58,913 nt of DNA from Chara braunii (GCA_003427395.1 BFEA01000163.1:464055-522967), one strand, 5' to 3'. Positions 19,460-31,112 are shown, counted from the first letter of the stretch. A program made the numbers and translations. Notes: generated by a model from the letters alone, not told the origin.

Positions 19460-22400
19460 TCGTAGAGTAGAGTAGAGTAGAGTAGTATAGTTGAGTGCAG
19501 TACTGTATCGTAGAGTATAGTGGAGTGTCCTAGAGTATAGTAGAGTGAAGTATCGTAGAGCAGATAAGAGTACCGTAGAGTACAAAAGAGTGTCGTAGAG
19601 TAGAGTAGAGTAGAGTAGAGTAGAGTAGAGTAGAGTAGAGTAAAGCTTCGTACAACAGAGTAGAGTAGAGTGTCGTACAACAGAATAGAGTAGAGTAGAG
19701 TAGGATGTCATAGAGCAGAGTAGATTAGAGTAGACTCAGTAGAGTAGTGTAGTGTAGTGTCGTAGAGTAGAGTGTTGTAGAGCAGTGTGTCGTAGAGTAG
19801 AGTAGAGTAGAGTAAATAGTATAGATGAGTAGAATACTGTATCGTAGAGGACATTAGAGTGTCCTAGAGTAGAGTAGAGTAGAGTAGAGTGTCGTATAGT
19901 GGAGCAGAGTGTCGTAGATTAGAGTAGATTGTCGTTGAGTGTCGTAGGCTAGAGTAGATTGTCGTTGCGTGTCGTAGAGTGTCGTAGAGTGTCGTAGAGA
20001 AGAGTAGAGTGTCGTAGAGTGTTGTAGAGTGTCGTAGAGTAGAGTAGAGTGAGTAGAGAGTAGATAAAAGTGAACTAAAGTGGGGTAGAGTAGAGTAGAG
20101 TGTCGTTGAGTAGAGTTTTGTAGAATGTCGTAGAGTGTCATAGGCTACAAAGTGTCGTAGAGTGTCGTGGAGTAAAGTAGAGTGTCGTAAGGTAGAGTAG
20201 AGTAGAGTATAGTACAGTGTCATAAAGTGTCGCAGAGTATAGTAGCGTAGATTGTCGAATAGTATCGTAGAGTAGAGTAGAGTAGTAGAGTAGAGTATGG
20301 TAGAGTGTCGTCGAGTAGAGTACAGTAGAGTGTCGTAGAGTAATGTAGAGTGGGTAGAGTAAAGTTTCGTAGAGTAGAGTAGAATAGAGTCGAGTGTCGT
20401 ATAGTGTCGTAGAGTAGAGTATAGTATAGTAGAGTAGAGTAGAGTAGAGTAGAGTGTGGTAAAGTAGAGTAGAGTAGAGTAGAGTTTTGTAAATAGAGTA
20501 AAAGGTTGTAGAGTAGTGTCGTAGAGTAGAGTTGAGTAAAGTAGAGTCGGGTGGCGTAGAGTGTAGTAGAGTGTTGTAGAGTGTCGTAGAGTGTCACAGA
20601 GTACGATTAGAGTGTCGTAGAGTAGAGTATGGTAGAGTGCCGTCGAGTAGAGTAAAGTAGAGTGTCGTAGAGTGGAGTAATGCAAAGTGGGTAGAGTAAA
20701 GTGTCGTAGAGTAGAGTAGAATAGAGTCGAGTGTCGTATAGTGTCGTAGAGTAGAGTATAGTAGAGTAGAGTAGAGTATAGTAGAGTAGAGTGTCATAAA
20801 GTCGAGTAAAGTGTGGTAAAGTAAAGTAGAGTAGATTAGAGTTTTGTAGAGTTTTGTAGAGTGTTGTAGAGTGTCAAAGAGTGCAAAGGAGTGTCGTAGA
20901 GAAGAGTAGAGTGTCGTAGAGTGTTGTAGAATGTCGTAGAGAAGAGTCGAGTAGAGTAGAGTGTCGTAGAGAAGAGTCGAGTAGAGTAGAGTGTCGTAGA
21001 GAAGAGTCGAGTAGAGTGGAGTGTCGTAGAGAAGAGTCGAGTAGAGTAGAGTGTCGTAGAGTGTTGTAAAATGTCGTAGAGTAGAGTACAATATAGGAGT
21101 CGTAGAGTATCGTAGAGTAGAGTGTCGTAGAGTGTCATACAGTAGAGTAGAGTAGAGTAGAGTATTTATGAGAGTCGTAGAGAAGAGTGTCATAGAGAAA
21201 AGTAGAGTACAATGTCGTAAAGTAGACTGTCGTAGAGTAGAGTATCTTAGAGTGTCATAGAGAAGAGTAGAATGTTGCAAAGTAGAGTACAATGTTGTAG
21301 AGTAGAGTAGAGTAGAGTAGAGTAGAGTAGAGTAGAGTAGAGTATTATAGAGTGGAGTAGAGTGGAGTAGAGTACAATATTGTAGAGTAGAGTAAAGTGT
21401 TGTAGAGTAGAGTAGAGTAGAATAAAGTGTTGTAGAGTAGACTATAGTGTCGTAGAGTAGAGTAGAGTAGAGTATATTGTCGTAGTGTAGAGTGTTGTAG
21501 AATGTCTTAGAGTATAACAGAGTATAGTGGCGTAGAGTGTAGTAGAGTACAGTAGAGTGCGTAGAGTAGAGTAATGTAGAGTGGAGTGGAGTAGAGTACA
21601 ATGTCGTAAAGTAAAGTAGAGTGTAGTAGAATAAAGTAGAGTGAAGTGTCGTAGAGTGTCGTAGGGTGTCAGAGAGTACAAAAGAGTGTCGTAGAGTGTC
21701 GTAGAGTAGAGTAGAGTAGAGTAGAGTAGAGTAGAGTAGACTCAGTAGAGTAGAGTACAGTACAGTAGAGCAGAGTACAGTAGAGCAGAGTACAGTAGAG
21801 CAGAGTATAGTAGAGCAGAGTAGAGTAGAGCAGAGTAGAGTAAAGAGTCATAAAGTAGAGTACAGTAAAGTAGAGTTGAGTAGAGTAGAGTACAGAGTCA
21901 TAGAGTGGAGTAGAGTACAGTGTCATAGAGTAGACTATAGTGTCATAAAGGGTCGCAAAGTACAGTAGAGTAGATTGTCGTAGAGTAGAGTACAGTATCG
22001 TAAAGTGTCGTAGAGTGTCGTAGAGTAGTGTTGTAGAGTGTCGTAGAGTGTAGTGGAGTGTCGTGGAGTAGAGTGTCCTCGAGTAGAGTAGAGTAGAGTG
22101 TCGTAGAGTATTGTAGAGTGTCTTAGAGTAGAGTAGAGTGTAGTGGAGTAAAGTAGAGTAGTGTAGAGTGGGTAAAGTGGATTGGAGTAGAGTAGAGTAC
22201 ATTGTCGTTGAGAAGAGTAAAGTACAGTACTGTAAAGTGTCGTAGAGTAGAGTATAATAGAGTAGAGCAGAGTAGAGTAGGGTAGAGTACGTACAGTAGA
22301 GTGTCATAGAGTAGAGTGTCGTGAAGTAGAGTAGAGTAGACTGTCGTAGAGTAGACTATCGTAGAGTAGAGTGTCGTGAAGTAAAGTGTTGTAGTGTAGA
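19460..22400. repeat. Pentameric-word satellite, second block
   Basis: Same GTAGA/GTGTC vocabulary as 16091-19056. It includes local higher-order repeats, such as a roughly 40-bp unit with GAAGAGTCGAGTAGAG repeated four times at about 20940-21060, and GTAGAGCAGAGTACA units near 21760-21830. Confidence 0.95.
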
Positions 22401-22548
22401 GTGTGTGTGTGTGTGCGCGTATATATGTCTGTGTGTCTATCTGTGTATGTGTGTGTGTGCCCTCGTGTGTATGTGTGTGTGTTTGTGTGTGTTTGTGTGT
22501 GTTTGTGTGTGTTTGTGTGTGTTTGTGTGTGTTTGTGTGTGTGTGTAA
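22401..22548. repeat. GT-rich microsatellite with 10-bp minisatellite
   Basis: A degenerate GT/AT tract, then six exact GTTTGTGTGT units (22481-22540), at the end of the satellite. Confidence 0.93.
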
Positions 22549-22714
22549 AAGAAAAGAAAACGGAAAACAACGACCGAAAACGAGAAAAAAAAAAATCCAC
22601 GTCGGTCGCTTATCGACGACGGGCGCTTCAAGATATTCACTCGGATCTACGCCCGCCGCCACGTGGCCCTGTGGCCACGCTTTCTCGTTTAATGGCGAGC
22701 AGCGAACATTTCGG
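22549..22714. other. Short unique spacer between satellite and LTR copy A
   Basis: No gene or recognised repeat. Similarity of LTR copy A to copy B is lost at about 22715. Confidence 0.4.
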
Positions 22715-25395
22715 TGCATTTTCTTTCAATCTTCTCTTTTTAATTCAGATTTTGCAGAAATATTGTCCCAAGGGTCATATCTCTGCAATCCGGATTGCCC
22801 TCCACTAAATGTGGAGGGATGAGGTCACACTAGAGACCTGCCAGTCCCGTTTATGCCAATCCCAATAGGCCGGCACATTCTCCTCCACTCTTTTTTCCCC
22901 TTTTGTTTCATTCTCCCTCCATTTACTTTCCTTTTTTTTTTCTTTTCTTTCATTTCTGATGTGACAAGTGTCAAAAGGTTGTTGAGTATTTTTCTAGACC
23001 ATGGATCTTCATCCATGGCCAGATTTAGACTCAGCAGTTGACCGTTATATCTCGGATTATAATAATGAAGCCCCCACACTCAAAGGGGTTTCATTTTGCC
23101 TTTGTCGGTCTCAATTTTGACCCCCTTTTGCTCCGATTTTCTTTTGACAACCTTTTTTTCGTGATGAGTCCCTTGGGGCTCTATCTTCTCATGCCTAGCT
23201 AGTCCGAGATACCTCGGACTGTTGGGCAACCTTTCCCCCATCATTATTTTGCTTTCTTTTCTCTCACGACTCTCCCACTTGATCCCACTAGTGCTTGTGG
23301 TGCTAATATTTTTCACCGTCTAGATCTTTGATCTCGACGACACCGTTTGCTTTGTGCGACCATTTCTTATGTTGGCTCATGGTTCCCTTTGACATCTCAA
23401 GTCCCCGCCACGTTTCCTCCGTACTAGTTTCATTTTTTTGTCCCCCCGGTAGTCCCGCTGACGCGTGTCTCATTTTTCGGCTAATTTTATTTGAGCCTCC
23501 CTAGTCCTCGACATTGTCCCGGACGTCGTCCTGTTTTATTTTGGGACCTCCATGCCTTTGTAAGTCCCAATATCTCCGTCTCAAGCGCCCATGTGTGCCA
23601 ATTATTCTTCGTCGCAAGATCTCATCTCACGGCTGCCGTTTACCGTCTCTATTTGCCCCATGCCGAAATCACTTTTTTCCCTTGGCCTAGGCATCCTTAT
23701 GCATTCCGTTATTTCTCGGATTGGAACTGTGGTCATTTCCCTAGTCTCATAGCCCCACAACTTGCCCCAAACTGAAAGAAAATGAAGCGCTCAATTTTCA
23801 AGTGCATCCGGGCTCAATATTGGCTCCGGATGCACCTAAACCATGTGTTTTTCCTTCCACATGCAGTCCGTTGTAACTCGGACTACAATGGGGGTTAATT
23901 TCCTAGCCCCATTGCCCCACAACTAACCCAAAACCAAAGGAAAAAGAAACGGGCAACTTTCAAGTGCATCCGGTCTCAATATTGGCCCCGGATGTACCTA
24001 AAACATGTGTTTTTCTTCCCCCTATGCAATCTGTTGTATCTCGGTTGCATGAGGCCTTGATTTTTCTTGATCTTCTCTGCAAAATCAAGAGAAAATCAAT
24101 GCCCTTTGCAACCGCCATATTCCAGAATGTATCGGGTCACGGATGCATCTTTCCAAATTACCGTTTTTACCGTTAAGGCCTTTTTTTTTTCTTTTTTTTT
24201 TTCTCTTTTCTTTTCTTTTCTTTTATTTTTCCTCCTTTCTTGGATAGTAGGGACTTGTCGATCCCTACTTGTGGCAGTCCCTACTGACGGCCAACTCACT
24301 CACTCCCTCTCACTCTTTTTGTTTTATTCTCCCACATTTTTCTTTTATTTTCTTTCTTTTTCTAGCATGCCAAATGTCAAGTGGCCGTTAAGGCCCTTTT
24401 CTATGCCCTTCCTCTTAGTTTTGGCCTTCCTTATGCCCATGGTGCAGTCCGTTATATCTCGGACTGCAATAATGGTTTCCTCATGCCCATGGGAGCTTCC
24501 TTTTACCTCTAGTTTTCTCACACAGTAATCCCTCTTACTCCGATTTTCTCCCGGAGGCCTATTTTTCACATGGGGTCTCTTTTAACTCCATTTTTTTGAG
24601 GGAGGCTGATCCGAGTTTTTTCGGATTGCTCCCATGCCTCCCTGTTCATGTTTCTTTACTTTTTCTTTTCCTTTTGACCTTCCCGTTTGCTACCAAGCAC
24701 TAGTGGTGCTAATATTTTTGGCCGTCAAGATCTCGATCTTGACGGTGCATCTTGTTTTAATTGTTTTCCCCTCATGCCGCTCCGTCGTTTCTCTTGAGAT
24801 TTTCTCATGTCCCCGCCACTTGTCCCGTCGGTGGTCCCCGACACTTTGTCCCGTCGGTGGCCCCCGGCACTTTGTCCTGCCGGTGGTCCCCAACACTTTG
24901 TCTCGTCGGTGGTTCACGACATATTTTGTCCCGCCGGTGGTCCCTGACGCTTTGTCCCGTCGGTGGTCCCCGACATATTTTATCCCGGATGCCATTATTT
25001 TTACTTAGTCTCACGTGGCCCCTGATGCGTTTCCTCAAGGTGTCCCATGTTCTTTTGGCGTTTACCGCCCTATGGTGGCCCTTTTTCCTTGTCTTTTCTC
25101 GGGCCTCGCGCGTGCCGTTTTGTCCGACCGCGGAGCCTCCAATCCATGGTTTTCATTAATTGACGTAGGCAGCCCCCATGTGTCTGTGTCCCGTCCCTTA
25201 CTTGCTTGTTCTTGCCAGTTCTTTCTCCCTACGATACTCAGCCCAGGGCATCACTCCTCCCAGCGGTTTCATCCTAGTCCTTTGTCTTTTCTCTCTCTCT
25301 TATCTCCTTACTCCAGATTTCTCTGTCGTGCACAACCTAGCTATATATCAACTCTCAAGTGCCGAGAAGTTATTCGGGATCCACAGGTCCCGACA
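22715..25395 (-). mobile_element. LTR copy A of the giant element, truncated
   Basis: On the minus strand it starts at 25395 with TGTCGGGACC and shares ordered blocks with copy B (39205 on) and copy C (54389 on): TTGTGCACGACAGAGAAA, the 26-bp minisatellite (24820-24983), two GTCAAGATC...GATCTTGAC hairpins with adjacent CACTAGTG motifs (24722-24745 and about 23310), and many short ATCCGAG/CGGAT palindromes. It is inserted in the pol region of E2 and is cut off on its left side near the satellite. No ORF inside is supported. Confidence 0.75.
24820..24983 (-). repeat. 26-bp minisatellite in LTR copy A
   Basis: Units of the type CCGTCGGTGGTCCCCGACAC (first part of 26 bp) are repeated about six times. 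The reverse complement matches the arrays in copies B and C. Confidence 0.88.
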
Positions 25396-25913
25396 ACGGC
25401 CTCCCCTTTCTCAGAGACAAAGACTAGATACATGCCCTCCTCGCGATTCTGCTTATAATAGTTATAGAAAGAGGAAGCACACATGCAGTCATAGTTCTCT
25501 ACTAGACTACTAGCTTTATACTTCTGCAATCTAACGGTTATACCGTTGGGCAGCTTGTGTATCAACACCTTCCTATCCCAATCAAACTGAGGTTGAGCGA
25601 CCTCGAGGTAGTACATGCCTAGTAGCACATAAAAGGGCAGTTGGTCGCTGACGAGGAATGAGATTTTATGTCTCACTTCCCCTCCTCCATAAGAGAAGGA
25701 ACAAACTACGTCCTTGACATAGTCTTTAACAATCATTTGGTGCTTGTTGGCTAGCGTAGAAGCTACAGTTCTGCTAAGCCGCTGCAGTCTATCCACACAA
25801 GCACTACTGATGAAGTTTTGTGTAAAGCCTATGTCTGCGAAGGCGCCAACTTTGCGGTCACCTACATCAACCTCTACCACGAAATGTTCACCCTTTGGAC
25901 CTCTACTGATCAT
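25396..25913 (-). CDS. E2 aspartic protease region, cut by LTR copy A
   Basis: A retropepsin-like domain with active-site loop AFADIGFTQNFIS (DSGAT replaced by DIGFT) and second block FYVLLGMYYLEVAQP. The frame extends upstream of 25913 to about 26060 with one TAA in EAL-stop-ELETEW. It ends artificially where LTR copy A begins (25395). The altered active-site triad suggests loss of activity. Confidence 0.8.
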
Positions 25914-26110
25914 CGCCCAAGAGTCTCTGGGGTCCTTTCCTAACCACTCAGTCTCTAACTCTTATAGGGCCTCAGACACATCTCTCGAACAGAGCGTCGG
26001 TGGGTCTGAATGTGTCTGTGGGGTGATACGTGGGTCACTAGCCCTGGCCAATGCCTGAAGTGGGGAAAGCAACGTTACCACTTCAGCGCGAGTAAGAGCG
26101 GCTAAAACTC

Positions 26111-26497
26111 TTACTGGCCCGAGGTGTTTCTCTGCGAAGTGCTCGTAGAAGCACTGTCAGGGTTTGAAGATAGTCCCACCACCGTTGGAGAAGCTACCCT
26201 CGTTAGGACTTTCTTGCCTCGGCATGTTCGGGACGTGTGGCCATAGTTGCCACAGTTCATGCACGTGCCCCTAGCGACTCGGTCCCTCCACACCTCATAC
26301 TCTAAACCAAGTTTCACCCATGCGGGCATACCTTGGTCGCCCTGACCCGTAGACCAGCTTACCTTCTTCTTCCTGGTCCCCCCAGCCTTTTCTTTGATGG
26401 GTGCCACGACTCCCCCATCCGAAGTCGCTGGCCCCATCGTGCTCTGTGTCCTCCCCAAGGTCTTGGAAGTCGTCAGTTTTTGTCGCCTGACCATCAT
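26111..26497 (-). CDS. E2 gag nucleocapsid fragment with zinc knuckle
   Basis: Encodes CMNCGNYGHTSRTC, a CCHC (C-x2-C-x4-H-x4-C) RNA-binding knuckle, followed by a Ser/Thr-rich tail. It is shifted by one frame from the capsid ORF, so a frameshift lies in the 26500-26300 overlap. Part of the E2 gag. Confidence 0.85.
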   Translation of the reverse strand: MMVRRQKLTTSKTLGRTQSTMGPATSDGGVVAPIKEKAGGTRKKKVSWSTGQGDQGMPAWVKLGLEYEVWRDRVARGTCMNCGNYGHTSRTCRGKKVLTRVASPTVVGLSSNPDSASTSTSQRNTSGQ

Positions 26498-26564
26498 GGT
26501 CGACGAACATTAATTGGCCTTTCTTCTTCCAGTCCTGGGGTAGTCTCTTCTTCCTACCATCTCC

Positions 26565-28022
26565 CTAACTCTGATGCGCAGATCCCAACTTTGCCTCTAT
26601 GTCAAAGGCCTCCTTGCTGAAGGAAGCGAAGTTGTGTTGTTCGACATAGGCCTCGTCTACCAGCTTTGTCCTAACCTCTGAAGGCAGACATCTAAGGTAA
26701 TCCGTGAGGAATACCTGCTGGTCATAGCGCACACCAGGTACCACGAGCAGACGTTCTACGTTATCCATGAGCTCTCTAACATTCTTGTACCTTGTGGCAC
26801 AAAAACTGTTGATTGCGTCCGTGGCCTTTTGGGCCCCTTGAGGGTCATGCCACCTATTGTACACGGACCATACGAACTCTTCCAATGTTTGGGCCTGGGC
26901 CCAGGCATCGAAGTTCTTACCATAGCCTTGTTGCTGCAGTAGGCCATTCAACCAGCGAGTTGCTGAACCCTCTAGAAAGGAGGCAACTACTACAACTTTT
27001 TGCTCCGACCTGGTACGTTTGTGCCTCACATAGGTGGGCACCGTCCTCACCCAGGTATCCAAGTCCTCATCCTTCTTCCTGTCGTCAGAGAAGGGTTTAG
27101 GAATCAGCAAGGGTATTTTGGGCATCCACTGCATAGGCTGCATTGGCCCAGGAGATCGCTGCAGTGGCTGCATAGCCACCGAAACAGGTTGTTGCGCACT
27201 AACCTGGGCCTGGCTTAACAGTGGGACTGTAGTAACCATTGTCGTTGATGGTACGACAGAGACTCTAAGGACCGGACCACTAGTCGTCGCATAACCACCT
27301 GGAGGGGGCATGCCAAACATAGGTGAGAATGAGGTCCCAACCTGCCACGGTGTCATCGATGGACCCGCAACCGATAGGGGAGCTACAGCAAACTGAGGCT
27401 GCCTCATCACTGGACGAGGAGCCTGTAATGCAGCCAGAATTCGTTTCTGGCCTGCCACAAGTTCAACCAACACTTCTTGCTGAACAACCTGCATCTCCGC
27501 CACACACAGGAGCGAATTCCGCAATGCTTGCATAGCGGGATCTAATGTGAACTCATCTAGTGCTTCCAACTTGCCTAGTTCCTGCAATCTACTACCTAGT
27601 CTAACTTTTCTCATTATTGCTCTTCTTCTTCTCTCTGTTGCCTCATCCAATTGCCGTTGTAGCTCATCCTGAAGTTCTTCTGCTTGGAGGATCTCATAAT
27701 CCTCCGGCGTGAGTTGAGCCGGCTGGCTGACTTGCAAGCCAGCACTCTGGCTAATGGAAACCTGGGAACCACTCTGACTGACTCCTGACGAAGTCGCCTG
27801 TGAAGAGGCATGGGACATGGTAGAGGAGGTAGCCATGATCGTACCAGTGCTAGTTGTAGTTCTAGACCTGGCACTGGCCTCAGCCACCCTCGCTCTTGTT
27901 GTCGCTGTTCGCTCTCCAGCCTCTCTCCGCAGTCTCCTCTCGTCTCCTGGGCCTAACTCTAGGAAAGTCAAAGGTCGACGGAGAGAAGTTTTAGGAGTGG
28001 TCCTACGATCGTCCACTAACAA
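26565..28022 (-). CDS. E2 gag, N-terminal and capsid regions
   Basis: A 485-residue frame whose first codon is TTG; the first in-frame ATG is at 27836 (MATSSTM). It has a Ser/Thr-rich N-terminus, a coiled stretch (about residues 105-185), a Pro/Met/Gln linker, then a retrotransposon-gag capsid fold (PFSDDRKKDEDLDTWVRTV ... FLEGSATRWLNGL ... VEQHNFASFSKEAF). The frame continues to 26295 after a TAG at 26567-26565 where Gln is plausible. The structural protein of E2. Confidence 0.85.
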   Translation of the reverse strand: MLVDDRRTTPKTSLRRPLTFLELGPGDERRLRREAGERTATTRARVAEASARSRTTTSTGTIMATSSTMSHASSQATSSGVSQSGSQVSISQSAGLQVSQPAQLTPEDYEILQAEELQDELQRQLDEATERRRRAIMRKVRLGSRLQELGKLEALDEFTLDPAMQALRNSLLCVAEMQVVQQEVLVELVAGQKRILAALQAPRPVMRQPQFAVAPLSVAGPSMTPWQVGTSFSPMFGMPPPGGYATTSGPVLRVSVVPSTTMVTTVPLLSQAQVSAQQPVSVAMQPLQRSPGPMQPMQWMPKIPLLIPKPFSDDRKKDEDLDTWVRTVPTYVRHKRTRSEQKVVVVASFLEGSATRWLNGLLQQQGYGKNFDAWAQAQTLEEFVWSVYNRWHDPQGAQKATDAINSFCATRYKNVRELMDNVERLLVVPGVRYDQQVFLTDYLRCLPSEVRTKLVDEAYVEQHNFASFSKEAFDIEAKLGSAHQS

Positions 28023-29317
28023 CTCCTCCTCACTAGTGCTTGCGTCACTCGTGAGCTACAATGTGTGTGATCTAAACTAGAATCCACACTAAATCCTACC
28101 TCAGCATGACACACAACCGATTATGATACACAACTAACTTTTGTCGGCCTGGACAAAAGAGTTAGGTGGTTAGGTGTCAGCCAATGTCGGATCCTACAAG
28201 GAATATTAAATCTATTTTTAGATTACTCCAATATAGCTTGCGATGCAGCAAAGAATATTCTACTCTATCTGCAAGTTGTCTGTCAGTTGTTAGTAAAGTC
28301 CGTAACAACTAAATAATCAAAAATAAAAATAATGTTCCCTGCAGAGATGTATGCTGAATGGCAGTTTATCTAATTATTGCCACCGCGAACAGTTACCGGA
28401 ATCCCCCTCTCTCCCTGTATTCTTCTTGAGTTGTCACTTTGTGTCAAGACCCTGAGCATATGGTTGAGCAGCGTGTCTAAACGAGTGCAATCCGGCCCAC
28501 CCCTGTGCCCCAAGTGAACGCGGAACCTGCCAACCCCTGCACATTATTTATCCTCGCATGCAACGAGCCTTACACCCGGTTTGATCTGACTAATTAGGAG
28601 GCATTTAAGGAGATCCCCCGTAACTCCTCAGGAATTATTTAATGTCGTAGATAGGACGACGATCACAACCAGAATCAACACCGAGTCCCCGCCAAAAATA
28701 TTTAAAGACGGTCTGGTAAGCGTTTGTTCAAAGGGTTGGCATGCCCTGCATGACCTCTATTGCGCAGCAGCAGAACCAAGGACTTGCGGCAAAGCATGTG
28801 TACGAGTCCCAACGGGTTGGCATGGTGACTGTGACCCGAGTGCTTCGTCCAGGGCCCTTCAGAGGCATCGCCCGTCTCCCACCAGCTTGCTGCCGAGGAA
28901 GAATATTGACTCTCAAGGTTGAGCGCTCGCGACACCTCACATTGAGAGGACTCTCAAGACAGAACTCACTTCCTCACGATAAGAAGCAATGAAGAGGGTA
29001 GATAAGGAAGGAAGCAACGTACCTCATAATGCTGCCCCCAACCACAAATTTCTCACCGGCAACCTGATGTGCATTTATGATGACCGGTCTTTGCCTCGGC
29101 ACAACCAACAGCAGAATACAGTTCCACCTCGGCTTAAATGCCACATCAGCGAGCTCTCATCATCCAGCATACACCCCTAAAGTCACCACATAGCTTCCTG
29201 GCGCGCCCACACGACCCTGGGCCGCCTTACGTCCAATTGCCCAAGCCTTATCACTGCCCCACACCTCATGTGAAGCACCGAACAGCTAATGCGAAGAACC
29301 AATGAGCGCAGTTCAAA
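28023..29317 (-). other. E2 5' leader
   Basis: Untranslated-looking sequence between gag and PBS. It holds the conserved block 28592-28666 and otherwise no supported gene. Confidence 0.55.
28592..28666 (-). ncRNA. Conserved 5'-leader element of E2 (double hairpin)
   Basis: Near-copy of E1 13345-13422, in the same place relative to PBS and gag. The loop ACGGGGGAT is retained and the stem partner changes AAGGAG to GAGGAG, preserving pairing as G-U. A GTCG/CGAC second stem is also retained. Confidence 0.5.
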
Positions 29318-29332
29318 CCAGCTCCGATACCA
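29318..29332 (-). other. E2 primer-binding site
   Basis: The minus strand reads TGGTATCGGAGCTGG immediately downstream of a TG-starting LTR edge (29336). Identical to the E1 site. Confidence 0.8.
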
Positions 29333-29335
29333 AAT

Positions 29336-30250
29336 TGCAAGGAAAATGAACAGAAGCGAGATGACAATATTCAGATNGCANAATCACATTGAAAGCCAGA
29401 NCGTATCACAGTGTTNANAAAGTAGCATTGCACCAATATGACACCAATGGAGAATAGTAGCACTGAAAGCCAATGTCAATGAGAGCTTGCTCTCGCCACC
29501 ACCAACATATGTATCCAGTCCCTATCTCCCTACTTGGCGCTCGACGCCCAACCTACTCCCTACACAACTACTACTAGCCTAGTAATTGACAATGCAACTG
29601 TTGGCGTCAACAGCCTCCGAAGTACTTGAAGATGTCGCCCATGCAAAACCATCGCCAATACCAGGTATGTGCCCTCACATCATCATCATCATCATCATCC
29701 TTCTCTCTCTCCCCTGACTCTCTCCCACGTCTTCCCTTGTTGAACACCCGAAGACCACCCCTGCGCCTCACTGTACATCCAAGCCCGCCAGTTATGGAGG
29801 CTGGGCTATGGCGCTGCCCTCGGCAGCGCCCTGCTCCCTGCATGACCGCACGTGCTAGCACCTCCCCTCTCAGCGCTAGCAGCAGCCCACGAGCTTCAGC
29901 TCCAGCAGCACTGCCGCCAGCATGCGAGTGCCCGAATGCCTGGCCAGGCAACGAGCTCTTCCCTATACGGAAAGAGTTGGCCTGCCTTCGCAGCCTGGCT
30001 GGCCTGGGCCTGGGCCCAGAAGCTTCCGGTAGGCCCCAGGATGCTGCGCCTCTGGTGCAGCTACTGGGCCTCATTCGGTTGGGCCTCCCAACTGTCTGTG
30101 TATGAGGCTGCGAATCTCATCCCGGGCCTGTGTTTTCGGAAGAGCCTGGAAGGCCGTGGAATTTCCTTGCTTCTCGGCCTGTGTTTTCCTCAACCAACTG
30201 GCGCGACGAAACTGCCTGGACCCCAAATACGAATTTGACAGCTGAGGGCC
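29336..30250 (-). repeat. Probable E2 5' LTR (right boundary unplaced)
   Basis: It begins TGCAAGG on the plus strand beside the PBS. The sequence is not similar to the E1 LTR. Several N bases occur at 29376-29418. Without the missing 3' LTR its right limit cannot be fixed. Confidence 0.45.
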
Positions 30251-30973
30251 TCTCGTAATTTGTTAGGCCCGGCTTCACTTAGGGCGGGCACAGATGCAGC
30301 AGGGGGCCCTTAGGCCTGCCGAGGACCCAGATCCTCGCATATTACTATATTTTATCATCAGTGTCCACGTCCCCATTTCTTAAATATTGATAAATGCGAT
30401 AATCTATAGGTGAACATACATGCCCGTATCCATCCCTCGTTTCCTATGCCGATCGTCATCCTATAACACGCGCGGTATCCTGTAGGTATTTTCGTTATGA
30501 GAAAATGATCACTATCTCTTGGACAACCTCCCTGTCCATGACTCCTGAAACTTTGAAAGGAGATCTGGCCGCGCAAAAACCAGTTCAACAAATTGACTGG
30601 TCTGCCCATCTTCGCCTGTAGCCTAAGTTTCGCATTTGTGAACCGTTGACCGACGTTGTAAGCTTCAGTCCAGCAGTTACTGGCTCACCATACCTCAATC
30701 CCCTATGGACGAATTAATTCGGAGTTGAACATCGACTCCTTCGGCTTTGCAGACAACTTTTACCACACCTTCACAGTTATAATTGCTTGTCGCATGACCC
30801 CTCTTACAAGGTTTTCAGCATTCTTTTCTGGCAATACATGTATGGCGCCCATCTTACAAGGGTGTTGGCGGGTTGGTCAACGTGTTGGGTGTTCCGCCAA
30901 CCAAGTAGCAGGTTGAAGTGTCGACTCTATCATGACCATTGACGACGGAATAATAACCATCGGCGCATAAACT

Positions 30974-31015
30974 GGTTGGCCGACGTTGGTTGGCCGGCGT
31001 TGGTTGGCCGATGTT
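30974..31015. repeat. 14-bp minisatellite, three units
   Basis: GGTTGGCCGACGTT, GGTTGGCCGGCGTT and GGTTGGCCGATGTT occur in tandem. Confidence 0.9.
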
Positions 31016-31112
31016 GCAAGGGTCAGTCCAGCAATTAACCGCTCAGTATACGCCTCCCTACAATTTGGGCGTGGCAGAAAAAAGTCAGAACGTCGCTCGG
31101 CACATCGACAAA

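Larger units (their letters stand above)
25396..30250 (-). mobile_element. E2: truncated Ty3/gypsy element (LTR, PBS, leader, gag, protease)
   Basis: On the minus strand: a probable 5' LTR from 29336 rightward (far end not placed; about 30250 is a guess), PBS 29332-29318, a leader sharing a conserved block with E1, gag (28022-about 26100) and protease (about 26060-25396). LTR copy A interrupts it after protease; RT, RNase H, IN and the 3' LTR are absent. Several frameshifts and stops make it inactive. Confidence 0.75.

Noticed and set aside
16432-22307. Long minus-strand ORFs of YSTLLYSTTLYDT-type protein (up to 335 codons)
   Set aside because: They arise because the 5-bp words contain no stop on that strand; a period of 15 bp translates to a 5-residue repeat in several frames at once. 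No start context, domain or codon signature supports coding.
16091-22400. CRISPR array or coding minisatellite
   Set aside because: No constant repeat separated by unique spacers; words are 5 bp and intermingled, in a eukaryotic context.
22401-22640. Cys/Val-rich and His/Thr-rich ORFs
   Set aside because: Products of the GT-rich microsatellite.
24690-25038. ORFs with repeated CRGPPTGQSVGDHRRDK or LSRRWSPTLCPVGGPRH on opposite strands
   Set aside because: Translations of the 26-bp minisatellite in the LTRs; the same words appear on both strands and in three copies.
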